From NCBI RefSeq assembly GCF_014195535.1, contig NZ_JACIBY010000010.1, forward strand, positions 212,077 through 276,076: a stretch of 64,000 nucleotides of DNA, given 5' to 3'. This document shows positions 44,289 to 52,517 of this stretch, in pieces. Position 1 is the first letter of the stretch. Each line of letters opens with the position of its first letter. The position numbers and the translations under genes were made by a program. The notes under the pieces were generated by a model. That model was not told the DNA's origin, searched no databases, and saw only the letters and a program-made list of their open reading frames with translations. The DNA is from Runella defluvii. GTDB lineage: Bacteria; Bacteroidota; Bacteroidia; Cytophagales; Spirosomataceae.

Positions 44289-44875
44289 ACGGGCTCATTC
44301 TGGTAGGAGGGCGTAGTACGCGCATGGGGGCTGACAAAAGCCAGCTTTCTTATCACGCGAAACCTCAGTGGGAATACTTATTTGAATTGGTTTCAGGTGT
44401 TGCCCCGACGTACCTATCATGTCGGAAAGAGCAACAAGACTTGTTCGAAAATGCGCCGCTTTTGTTAGATTCGTTGGAGGTCGGGCCAATGGGAGGAATT
44501 GCGAGCGCTATTTTCTCCCAACCATCTACCCCGTGGCTGGTGGTGGCCTGTGATATGCCTTTTGTCAACCAAAAAACAGTGGACTATTTGGTGGCTCATC
44601 GGGAGGCGCACTTGCCTGCCACTGTTTTTAGACATCCTTCCACGGGATTTTTAGAGCCTTTGGTGGGGATTTGGGAGCCAACGTCCGAAAAATGGTTGAG
44701 AGAAGCAATGGCCAAGGGGGAGTTTTCACCCACCAAACTGTTGCGAAAAATGGGCATCCAAGGGCTTGCTTGTCCTGACGAACGTTGGTTACAAAATATC
44801 AATACGCCTGATGAGTGTGATAAAGTCAAAACGGCTTTTCGTACTTGTCAAAAATCAAATCAAAACGGTCGTTGA
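44285..44875 (+). CDS. mobA: molybdenum cofactor guanylyltransferase
   Basis: 196-aa nucleotidyltransferase that adds GMP to molybdopterin to make the MGD cofactor used by DMSO-reductase-family enzymes such as the oxidoreductase at 34-36 kb. N-terminal 'LVGGRSTRMGADKSQLSYH' matches the GGxSxRMGxDK motif and 'VVACDMPFV' the metal-binding Asp. Start 44285 overlaps the hydrolase stop; the earlier frame from 44246 lies inside the hydrolase gene. Its 3' end overlaps the converging hydrolase gene by 50 bp. Confidence 0.9.
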   Translation: MNGLILVGGRSTRMGADKSQLSYHAKPQWEYLFELVSGVAPTYLSCRKEQQDLFENAPLLLDSLEVGPMGGIASAIFSQPSTPWLVVACDMPFVNQKTVDYLVAHREAHLPATVFRHPSTGFLEPLVGIWEPTSEKWLREAMAKGEFSPTKLLRKMGIQGLACPDERWLQNINTPDECDKVKTAFRTCQKSNQNGR

Positions 44876-45677
44876 GAATGTCATCCAAATGACGGTGATA
44901 ATCTGGGAAATTCGGAAGATTGTTGTGCCCGCCGCCATAAATCGGAATAAGGCGAGCCGATTGAGGAATAAGGTTCATCAACCGCACACTCGAACGAAAG
45001 GGAATGAGCAGGTCTTTGGTTCCGTGAATAATGTAAATGGGGCATTTGACGTAACGAATCCAGACATCGGTACGAATCGAAAATTTGAGAATGTAGGAAA
45101 CAGGTAAAAAAGGTAAAAATCGGGTAGTGAGGCGGGTAAAACTGTAGTAAGGAGCGTCTAAAATAAGCATTTTTGGGTGATTGGCCGAGGCCAGTTTTGT
45201 GGCAAAGCCCGACCCCAACGAGCGTCCATAAATGATGATTTTCTCCTCGGAATAACCGTATTTGGAGCGCATTTTATTGTAGATGTGTTGCGCATCGTTT
45301 TTGAGCCCTTCCTCGGTTTGTTTTCCCGTACTTTTGCCAAAACCTCGGTAATCAATCATCAGTACGTCGTAGCCGTGTTGGGTAAAGTCTTTGGCATATT
45401 TTGACCAACCTTTGATGCTTCGCGTGTTGCCGTGAAAATAGACCACGAGCCCTCGGGAAATGTCGTCTTGATAAAAGCGAAGTGCGTTGATACGGACGTT
45501 AGGTTCGGGCTCAAAAAACAGTTCTTCAAAGGAGTCTTCGTAATTATAAATAAAATCTTGCGGGAGTTTTTCGGGTTTAAAGATAAATTTGTGTTGAATA
45601 AAGTACGCCAACAAGCACAAAACGAGGTAAATGGCTCCAATCCAAACCAATCGTTCGGTAGTAAAAAAATCAAGCAT
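44826..45677 (-). CDS. membrane-anchored alpha/beta hydrolase (BEM46/ABHD13-like)
   Basis: 283-aa protein with an N-terminal membrane helix ('WIGAIYLVLCLLAYFIQHKF'), then a hydrolase domain. Oxyanion 'VVYFHGNTRSI', nucleophile Ser in 'IIYGRSLGSGFATKLA', Asp in 'HGTKDLLIPF' and late His ('GGGHNNLPNF'). Family members are serine peptidase/esterase-like with unclear substrates. Overlaps mobA tail to tail by 50 bp. Confidence 0.88.
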   Translation of the reverse strand: MLDFFTTERLVWIGAIYLVLCLLAYFIQHKFIFKPEKLPQDFIYNYEDSFEELFFEPEPNVRINALRFYQDDISRGLVVYFHGNTRSIKGWSKYAKDFTQHGYDVLMIDYRGFGKSTGKQTEEGLKNDAQHIYNKMRSKYGYSEEKIIIYGRSLGSGFATKLASANHPKMLILDAPYYSFTRLTTRFLPFLPVSYILKFSIRTDVWIRYVKCPIYIIHGTKDLLIPFRSSVRLMNLIPQSARLIPIYGGGHNNLPNFPDYHRHLDDILNDRFDLIFDKYEKPF

Positions 45678-45749
45678 TTGTTTTGGATAATTTTTTCTAC
45701 GAAAATAACAATTTTTCTTTTATTGTAACCACCAAAATCAAACGTATCA

Positions 45750-47234
45750 GTGAAATATCTTTTAGGCTATGACGTAGGCAGCTCGTCGGTAAAAGTTGCA
45801 TTACTTGACATTGAAACGGGAAAAGCAGTAGCAACTGCCACTTCGCCTGAGCAAGAAATGGGCATGATTGCGCACCGTGCAGGCTGGGCAGAGCAGCATC
45901 CCGATAGCTGGTGGCAAGAAGCCGTAAACGCCACGCACAAACTCAAAAATAAATACAATTTTTCGGCCGACTTGGTCGCAGGGATTGGGATTTCGTACCA
46001 GATGCACGGTTTGGTGGTGGTCGATAAAGACTTGCGCCCGTTGCGTCCTTCGATTATTTGGTGCGATAGTCGTGCGGTAGAAATTGGAAATAAAGCGTTT
46101 GCCGACATGGGAGACGATGCTTGTTTGGGGCATTTGCTGAACTCTCCAGGCAACTTCACCGCGTCGAAACTCAAATGGGTAAAAGACAACGAACCTGATA
46201 TTTATTCGCAAATTCGGCATTTTATGCTCCCAGGCGACTACCTAGCACTTCGGATGTCGGGTACGCCTCAAACGACCGTTTCGGGCTTGTCAGAAGGGAT
46301 TTTCTGGGATTTTGCGGAGCAGAAAGTATCGCAAGCATTGTTGGATTATTACGGATTCGACAATTCATTTATTCCCGAAATCGTTGGCACGTTTGCCCCT
46401 CAAAGCCAGCTTTCGGCGTCGGCGGCGGCAGAATTAGGACTAAAAGCGGGCATCCCGATTGCCTACCGCGCAGGTGACCAGCCCAACAATGCTTTTTCAC
46501 TTAATGTCCTCAACCCAGGCGAAGTGGCTACGACGGCAGGAACGTCGGGGGTAGTGTATGGAATCAATGCCCAACCTACAGCCGATCCACTTTCGAGGGT
46601 AAATAGTTTTGCCCACGTCAATAGCACGCCCGAAGCACAACGCAACGGCGTATTGCTGTGCGTCAACGGAACGGGGATTTTGAACAGTTGGGTGCGCCGT
46701 TTTGCGGGTGGACTAGGTTATGATGAAATGAATCAGCTGGCAGCTCAGACGCCGATTGGAGCAGAAGGACTCACGTTTTTGCCATTCGGAAACGGAGCCG
46801 AACGTGTTTTAGAAAACCGATTGGTAGGAGGGCATTTGCAAGGGTTGAACTTCAATACCCATTCGTCGGCGCACGTTTTCAGAGCCGCTCAAGAAGGAAT
46901 CGTCTTTGCTCTTAATTACGGATTACAAGTCATGAGCCAAATGGGCGTAGAAACGCAGACGGTGCGGGCGGGTCATGCCAACTTGTTTTTGAGCCCACTT
47001 TTCCGCGAAGCTTTTGCCAATACAACAGGCGCTACCATCGAATTGTACGACACCGACGGAGCGCAAGGAGCAGCGCGTGCGGCAGGAATTGGCGTGGGAG
47101 TTTACGATGTGAAGTCGGCGTTTGAAGGTTTAAATCAAATCGCAACTTTTGAGCCAAACGAGGCACTTCGCGCAGTCTATGCCGAAAATTATGCCCGTTG
47201 GGAGCAAGCACTGAATAAAGCATTGGGAGAATAA
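45750..47234 (+). CDS. xylB: xylulokinase (FGGY family)
   Basis: 494-aa sugar kinase that phosphorylates D-xylulose into the pentose-phosphate pathway. N-terminal ATP motif 'LLGYDVGSSSVKVALLD', substrate region 'GISYQMHGLVVVDKD' (MHG) and 'GDQPNNAFSLN' with the catalytic Asp are typical of XylB. 'TTAGTSGVVYG' binds phosphate. GTG start at 45750. xylA or a xylose transporter is not adjacent, so another FGGY substrate cannot be excluded. Confidence 0.88.
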   Translation: MKYLLGYDVGSSSVKVALLDIETGKAVATATSPEQEMGMIAHRAGWAEQHPDSWWQEAVNATHKLKNKYNFSADLVAGIGISYQMHGLVVVDKDLRPLRPSIIWCDSRAVEIGNKAFADMGDDACLGHLLNSPGNFTASKLKWVKDNEPDIYSQIRHFMLPGDYLALRMSGTPQTTVSGLSEGIFWDFAEQKVSQALLDYYGFDNSFIPEIVGTFAPQSQLSASAAAELGLKAGIPIAYRAGDQPNNAFSLNVLNPGEVATTAGTSGVVYGINAQPTADPLSRVNSFAHVNSTPEAQRNGVLLCVNGTGILNSWVRRFAGGLGYDEMNQLAAQTPIGAEGLTFLPFGNGAERVLENRLVGGHLQGLNFNTHSSAHVFRAAQEGIVFALNYGLQVMSQMGVETQTVRAGHANLFLSPLFREAFANTTGATIELYDTDGAQGAARAAGIGVGVYDVKSAFEGLNQIATFEPNEALRAVYAENYARWEQALNKALGE

Positions 47235-47317
47235 ATCACAAAAGGAGAAGAGCGTCAAACGTTTTTTTGCCTAAATTGCGACGATATTTTTCTTCAACCA
47301 CTCAAACATTGATTTCA

Positions 47318-47491
47318 ATGGAAGCACATAAGGAACAACAAGTTGGTCCAGGCGTATTGATTACATTCTATGTTTTGATTGTAGTATTGTTGTTTACTTT
47401 TGGTGATGTATTGACGGGTATTGTTGGTACACTCATCCAAAGTGCAGTTTTTGCAGGATACTATAATAGCCTTCACAAAAGCATTGAATAG
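47318..47491 (+). CDS. small single-helix membrane protein, 57 aa
   Basis: Unknown family. Sequence 'MEAHKEQQVGPG' then a long hydrophobic stretch and 'AGYYNSLHKSIE'. Start at 47318 is preferred to the frame from 47267, which lacks a sensible N-terminus. A strong terminator follows, supporting a real transcript. Downstream of xylB by 83 bp. No function assigned. Confidence 0.6.
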   Translation: MEAHKEQQVGPGVLITFYVLIVVLLFTFGDVLTGIVGTLIQSAVFAGYYNSLHKSIE

Positions 47492-47500
47492 CTAAGATCA

Positions 47501-47546
47501 ACCAAACAAAAAACGGAAGGCAAATGCCTTCCGTTTTTTGTTTGGT
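47501..47546. terminator. 22-bp perfect bidirectional terminator
   Basis: Arms 47501-47522 and 47525-47546 are exact reverse complements with a 2-nt loop; the core is CGGAAGGCA/TGCCTTCCG with A6 and T6 flanks. Serves the small membrane gene (+) and secDF (-). Confidence 0.92.
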
Positions 47547-47561
47547 GACGAATGATGTCCC

Positions 47562-50500
47562 TTATTTTTTCAAAGAAGGCTTAATCAATGGCGCCTTTTT
47601 CTCTTTTTTAGGTTTTTCTTGTTGCTCGTCGTCTTGCGGAGCTTCCAATTCACCTACACCATCTGGAAAATCAGAGATAAGGCGAGCTGGCGCAGCTTTT
47701 GTTGCATCAGCAGGAAGGCTATCTTCTTTTGCTTGCGCACGTGTAAGCGAGTCAACCACGATAGGTGTCGCCACAAACAATGAAGAATAGGTACCTACGA
47801 TAACACCCACCAACATAGCAAATGAGAATCCACGAATTACTTCACCTCCAAAAAGGAAGAGAATGAGGAGTACTAAAATCGTGGCAATACCCGTTACGGC
47901 AGTACGGCTAAGGGTGCTGTTCAAGGCATTGTTGATAACCGTAGAGATCGTTTCTTTTTTACCACGGTTGTCGTTGAGGTACTCACGAACGCGGTCAAAG
48001 ATAACGACAGTATCGTTCATTGAATAACCCATGATGGTCAACATCGCACCCACAAACGCTTGGTCAACATCCAATGAGAATGGAAGAATTCCGTTGAAAA
48101 TAGAGAACACGGCCATTGTAACGAGTACGTCGTGTAACAATGCGACCACAGATCCCCACACAAAGCCCATTCGACGGAAACGAAGGAAGATATAAATCCC
48201 AACGATTAATATAGCCAGTAAAATAGACTTCAACGAGGTCATGATAAGGTCATGGGCAATCGTTGGTCCTACTTTTTGTGAGCTTTGGATGGTTGCTTTA
48301 TTTCCAAGTTTACTTAGACCTTCATTGAGTTTAAGTTCAGCACGCTTATCGGCATCAGGTGCAGTGTCTTCCACCAAATAACTGGTAGTGATTTTGACCT
48401 GCTCGTTGGCACCAATACCTGTTCCACCGTATGTTTTTACTTCTGGTGCAGCACCAAAAGGCTCTGTCAATGCTTCTCTGACGTCAGTCGTAGTAACTGA
48501 TTTTTCAAAACGTACGACGTAGCTACGTCCACCTTTAAAGTCAACGCCTAGACCAAATCCTTTGAAAATCATTGAGATAATACCCGCAGCGACAATCACC
48601 GATGAAATAGTGTAATAAACACGGCGGCGAGAGATAAAGTCAAAGTGAGTATCTTGGAACCAATTTTTTGAGAAATTAGAGAAGAACTCAATTTTGTTTC
48701 CTTTGCCAACCCACCATTCTAAAATGATGCGTGATACAAATAGCGCAGCAAAAAGTGAGGTAACGATACCAATCACGAGGGTAGTAGCAAAACCAAGGAT
48801 AAGACCAGTACCTAAGAAGAACAAAATTCCACCCGTAAGTAAAGTTGTAATGTTGGAGTCTAAGATAGAAGGAAGTGCGTGTTTGAAACCGTCTGCGATG
48901 GCAAGTTTTATGTCTTTGCCTGTTAATAGCTCTTCTTTGATACGTTCATAGACAAGTACGTTGGCATCGACGGCCATACCAATTGTAAGAACAATACCTG
49001 CAATACCAGGAAGTGTAAGAACTGCACCCAACGATGCCATGATACCCATCAAGAAGAATAGGTTGATAACCAAGGCAATGTCGGCAACAAATCCAGACTT
49101 GTTGTAATAGAACAACATAAAGATTAATACTACCAATAACCCTACCAACGAAGAAATCACGCCTGAATTGATAGACTCAGAACCAAGGGTTGCACCCACG
49201 ATAGCTTCTTCAACAATTGTAGTTGGAGCTGGCAATTTACCTGCTTTCAACACGTTGGACATATCCTTGGTTTCTTCTACCGTAAAGCTTCCTGTGATGC
49301 TTGAGTTTCCGTTCGGGATTTCGTTTTGTACGTTAGGCGCTGTATAAACAAAACCATCGAGGATAATCGCTACTTGGCGACCTACGTTGGCGGCCGTAAG
49401 GTTTCTCCATTTACGAGCACCTTCGGCATTCATACGCATTGTTACTTCTGGACGGCCACGGTCGTCGTAGTCGTTTCCAGCGTCCACAATCACATCTCCT
49501 TCAAGTGGTGCTTTACCGCCTGATTTTTTGATGAAATAAACACCCACAATTTCATTACGCTTGTCAGTTGTTTCCATTCCCTTACGATCCCACATGATGA
49601 TGGCATCTGATGGGAACATGGCTTTTACTTCTGGGCGGGCCAAAATGTCGTTTGCACGAGCGGTATCTTTGGCATAAACACCTAACTGGCCTTGCGAAAT
49701 AGGCACAAACAAGCTTGCTAAACCAGTTTGGTTGGCCGTTGTGTCTGTTTTGGTTGTATCTGCTTTTGCTCCTTTTGCCAATTGTGATGCAAGGTCAGAT
49801 GCTTTGCTAGTGTCAGCAGCAGCCGAACCTTTGGTAGCAATCTTTTTCTCCAAATCCAACTGCGTCAAATACGCTCCAAGTGAATTGAGGGCAGGAGAAA
49901 TTTCGTTAAGTGTATATACTTCGCAGAATTCCAATTTGGCAGAACCAGTCAAAAGGCGACGCACACGCTCAGGGTTGTCCACACCTGGCAACTCAATCAA
50001 GATGCGGCCTGTTCCTGGCAAACGCTGAATGTTCGGGTTAGCAACCCCAAATTTGTCCACCCGTTGTTGGATGATTTGGAACGCACGGCTAGTAGCACCA
50101 TCCACTTCTGTTTTTAAGAAAGCGGTTACTTCGCTATCAGAAGAAGTACTGTTGATTTTGCCACGGTTGGTGCTGTTTGCAAAAATTTGTGCCAATGAAG
50201 TTGAAGGCGCCAAACGCTTAAATTCAGTTACAAACAAATCAACGAAGTTAGATTGGCTTGATTTCTGAGCTTCAACGGCTTTTTTCAAGGCTTCATTTAC
50301 TTGGCTGTTGCGGGCATTGCCACCTGCCAAGCCTCTCATAATATCAGTAGGGGCTACTTCCAACACGACGTGCATCCCACCTTGAAGGTCAAGACCCAAG
50401 CCAAGCTCGCGTTGGGTCACTTCTTGGTAGGTAGAACCCAAATAAACAGGCTCGCGGCGAAGTGAATCTAAATAGCGTTCTTTTTTCTTGGTGTCAACAA

Positions 50501-50633
50501 CACCATCCTTGCCTGTAGCAAATGCGTCGGCATCGCTACGGATGCTGCGCGCTACAAACGTAAATGACAAGTAGTAAATGCTCAAAAGCGCTACTACCAC
50601 TGTCAAAATCCAAATACCAAGTCTGTTTTGCAT
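47562..50633 (-). CDS. secDF: fused protein translocase subunit SecDF
   Basis: 1023-aa proton-driven accessory of the Sec translocon that pulls preproteins outward. SecD half: 'RELGLGLDLQGGMHVVLEV', large periplasmic P1 domain with a low-complexity Asp/Thr/Ser-rich insert (~275-300), 'GIAGIVLTIGMAVDANVLVYERIKEEL'. SecF half starts near 645 with 'FSNFSKNWFQDTHFDFISRR', 'GLGVDFKGGRSYVVRFE', 'GYSMNDTVVIFDRVREYL'. Twelve membrane helices expected. Fusion is normal in Bacteroidetes. A charged Lys/Glu/Pro-rich cytoplasmic tail (~960-1023) is extra. Confidence 0.96.
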   Translation of the reverse strand: MQNRLGIWILTVVVALLSIYYLSFTFVARSIRSDADAFATGKDGVVDTKKKERYLDSLRREPVYLGSTYQEVTQRELGLGLDLQGGMHVVLEVAPTDIMRGLAGGNARNSQVNEALKKAVEAQKSSQSNFVDLFVTEFKRLAPSTSLAQIFANSTNRGKINSTSSDSEVTAFLKTEVDGATSRAFQIIQQRVDKFGVANPNIQRLPGTGRILIELPGVDNPERVRRLLTGSAKLEFCEVYTLNEISPALNSLGAYLTQLDLEKKIATKGSAAADTSKASDLASQLAKGAKADTTKTDTTANQTGLASLFVPISQGQLGVYAKDTARANDILARPEVKAMFPSDAIIMWDRKGMETTDKRNEIVGVYFIKKSGGKAPLEGDVIVDAGNDYDDRGRPEVTMRMNAEGARKWRNLTAANVGRQVAIILDGFVYTAPNVQNEIPNGNSSITGSFTVEETKDMSNVLKAGKLPAPTTIVEEAIVGATLGSESINSGVISSLVGLLVVLIFMLFYYNKSGFVADIALVINLFFLMGIMASLGAVLTLPGIAGIVLTIGMAVDANVLVYERIKEELLTGKDIKLAIADGFKHALPSILDSNITTLLTGGILFFLGTGLILGFATTLVIGIVTSLFAALFVSRIILEWWVGKGNKIEFFSNFSKNWFQDTHFDFISRRRVYYTISSVIVAAGIISMIFKGFGLGVDFKGGRSYVVRFEKSVTTTDVREALTEPFGAAPEVKTYGGTGIGANEQVKITTSYLVEDTAPDADKRAELKLNEGLSKLGNKATIQSSQKVGPTIAHDLIMTSLKSILLAILIVGIYIFLRFRRMGFVWGSVVALLHDVLVTMAVFSIFNGILPFSLDVDQAFVGAMLTIMGYSMNDTVVIFDRVREYLNDNRGKKETISTVINNALNSTLSRTAVTGIATILVLLILFLFGGEVIRGFSFAMLVGVIVGTYSSLFVATPIVVDSLTRAQAKEDSLPADATKAAPARLISDFPDGVGELEAPQDDEQQEKPKKEKKAPLIKPSLKK

Positions 50634-50682
50634 TAGTTTATGATTGATAAAATTGGTTTACACTAATTGAATTGAAGTTGTA

Positions 50683-50707
50683 CGAAAGCGTTTAACTTTC
50701 GAAAGTT
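50683..50707 (-). promoter_or_regulatory. mutually exclusive hairpins in the secDF leader
   Basis: CGAAAG (50683-50688) can pair with CTTTCG (50696-50701), or the palindrome AACTTTCGAAAGTT (50694-50707) can fold on itself. The two cannot form together. A possible -7 box for secDF, TAGCTTTG, is at 50793-50786 (minus strand), giving a ~150-nt leader. Weak evidence. Confidence 0.3.
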
Positions 50708-50807
50708 GATATAAATTGGGAGTAAAAAACATGGCAATAGGACTTCGTCCCAGCTTTTACCTCAATGGATAACAAGCAATGGGTACAAAGCTACCGTGAC
50801 GTACCTA

Positions 50808-51176
50808 TTAGGGGGCGTTTGTGGCAATAAAGTGGCCGAAAACGTTTCGGAAAAAGGAGAAAAAGTAGTAGAAAACATCAAAACGCTTCGGAAGAAGACT
50901 GACCGAAGGGAGTTCGATGCACCAAATGCTGGGAAGAAGGTAGAATGTTTGCTCAAAATCAAACGAAATAGCAGGAGCTACTACGGCCTCCAACGACATT
51001 GCCTGAATGACAGGACGCTCGTCGTTGTTTTGTTGTTTTTTAGCAGTTTGTTCGGCAACGGGCTTTTTCGGGCTAACTTTACGAAGCGACAATGCTTTTC
51101 CCGCTGTTGCTGTAAAAAGCAACAAAAAGGCCAGCGCCGCAGAAAAAACCCGTGTGTAAAGTTTCCGTTGTTTCAT
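50808..51176 (-). CDS. small secreted protein of unknown function, 122 aa
   Basis: N-terminal signal peptide ('VFSAALAFLLLFTATAGKAL') followed by a Lys/Gln-rich segment and an aromatic C-terminal half ('AISFDFEQTFYLLP', 'RFDVFYYFFSFFRNVFGHF'). No recognised domain. Chosen over the overlapping plus-strand frame (50796-51281), which is Cys/Arg-rich without protein-like patterns. Probably transcribed toward secDF. Confidence 0.55.
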   Translation of the reverse strand: MKQRKLYTRVFSAALAFLLLFTATAGKALSLRKVSPKKPVAEQTAKKQQNNDERPVIQAMSLEAVVAPAISFDFEQTFYLLPSIWCIELPSVSLLPKRFDVFYYFFSFFRNVFGHFIATNAP

Positions 51177-51326
51177 AAAAATAATTTGCTCAGAAAAGCG
51201 GTGACAAATTTCGTACCATTTTTTTTGTTAAACAAGTGCCTCTATTTTTTATATTGCTTGTTTCGTCTATATCTTTCTTGAAAATGTTACAAAACGGGCA
51301 TTTGCCTCCCTTTTTTATTGAAAAAG

Positions 51327-52009
51327 ATGCTTTCTACCGAACACTTACCGACGCCTTCTCTAATAGCTCCTGCGCCGTGGTCGCTGACAGGAAATGGCTA
51401 TATTTTCTTGTACCGTTTGCCCGAAAAATTTGTTAGAGAAAAGTGTTTTTTATTTGATTATCAAAGAGATAACTACAAAGGTTTACTAGCAAGTATGATG
51501 CTGGTCGATTACCATACTACACCCGTTGGTCCTTACCGCGAATTGCTGTTTATTCCAGGGGTATTTGAATTGTTGGAAAAAAACACGTTTTCGATTTCAA
51601 AAATTTACGTTTCTGACGCAAATAGTGTCTGGAACGGCATCGAAAATTGGGGCATTCCCAAAGAATTGTGTGATTTTGACTTTCAAGCCCTTGATGAACG
51701 TACCGACAAGTTGGTAGCAAAACAGGGAGATGAGCCCTTCTTTGAAGCGACAATACGCCGAGGGAGTTTTTCGTTTCCTTTAACAACGGCCTTTCTGCCT
51801 TTGTGCGTATCACGCAGCAACTCCGCGACGAGTGGGTAGTGACGCAGCCCAGCGCGAAAGGAAAGGCTTATTTTGGAAAACTGACCGACATCAAGGTAAA
51901 TGCGGCCTTGTTTCCTGACATTGCTCTTTTCAAACCGTGGGGAGTGTTGGTTGTAAAAAACTTTACGATGACGTTTCCCGTTGCAAACTTTAGAAAAATT
52001 GAACCATGA
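51327..52009 (+). pseudogene. acetoacetate decarboxylase-like protein, interrupted by a frameshift
   Basis: First frame (51327 to ~51800) reads 'PAPWSLTGNGYIFLYRLPEK', 'YHTTPVGPYRELLFIPGVFE', 'WNGIENWGIPKELCDFDF' and 'SFSFPLTTAFLPL', all typical of ADC-family proteins. Homology then continues in another frame from ~51800 ('VRITQQLRDEWVVTQPSAKG' to 'FTMTFPVANFRKIEP'). A single missing T in CCTTTGTG near 51799-51804 would rejoin them. Either a real pseudogene, programmed slippage or a sequence error. The stop overlaps the next start by ATGA, suggesting an intact operon until recently. Role of this family in Bacteroidetes is not clear. Confidence 0.75.
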
Positions 52010-52431
52010 GATTTCTTCGACAACTTCTTCCTTTTACGTATTTGGTAGTCATTGTGCTGGGTGCATTTTCGTGTGCGCGACCTGTAACAACCCCCGACGG
52101 AGGTTTGGGAATTCCTATCAAATTGGCGGATGCAACGTATCCGATTGATGTATTTTACGAAAATCAGCCTACAACGCGGGTTTACACACCCATTGGCCCC
52201 GTGAAAGTAGAAAAGGAAGTGCCGTTGAGCAACCAGCAAACCAAAGGCGGACGAATGCTGTACCGTGGCAATGACGAAGAACAAAAAAAGGCTTTGCTTG
52301 ATCAATTAATCATTCAGGCGACAAGCATGGGCGCCCATGCCATCGTAAACGTCAAATACCAATATTACACAGGAAAAGATTACCAAGGTTTTGTCATGGC
52401 AGGAACTGCCGTGAAGTACGGGAACCAATAG
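52006..52431 (+). CDS. lipoprotein, 141 aa, function unknown
   Basis: Lipoprotein signal 'YLVVIVLGAFSCARPVTT' with Cys after Ser. The C-terminal part 'LLDQLIIQATSMGAHAIVNV' and 'MAGTAVKYGNQ' resembles YbjQ-type or related small envelope domains, but the match is loose. ATGA overlap with the upstream frameshifted gene indicates co-translation. Followed by an 86-bp gap to accC. Confidence 0.65.
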   Translation: MRFLRQLLPFTYLVVIVLGAFSCARPVTTPDGGLGIPIKLADATYPIDVFYENQPTTRVYTPIGPVKVEKEVPLSNQQTKGGRMLYRGNDEEQKKALLDQLIIQATSMGAHAIVNVKYQYYTGKDYQGFVMAGTAVKYGNQ

Positions 52432-52517
52432 CTATACTGTTTTACCAAGATAATTCTATGACACTGAACGATATGTTGTAACTTTCGGTGCCTTTATAGA
52501 AAAATATCTAGCTGTTC

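Noticed and set aside
50796..51281. 161-aa plus-strand ORF opposite the small secreted protein
   Set aside because: Cys/Arg/Phe-rich composition without domain or signal logic; the minus-strand frame has a proper signal peptide.
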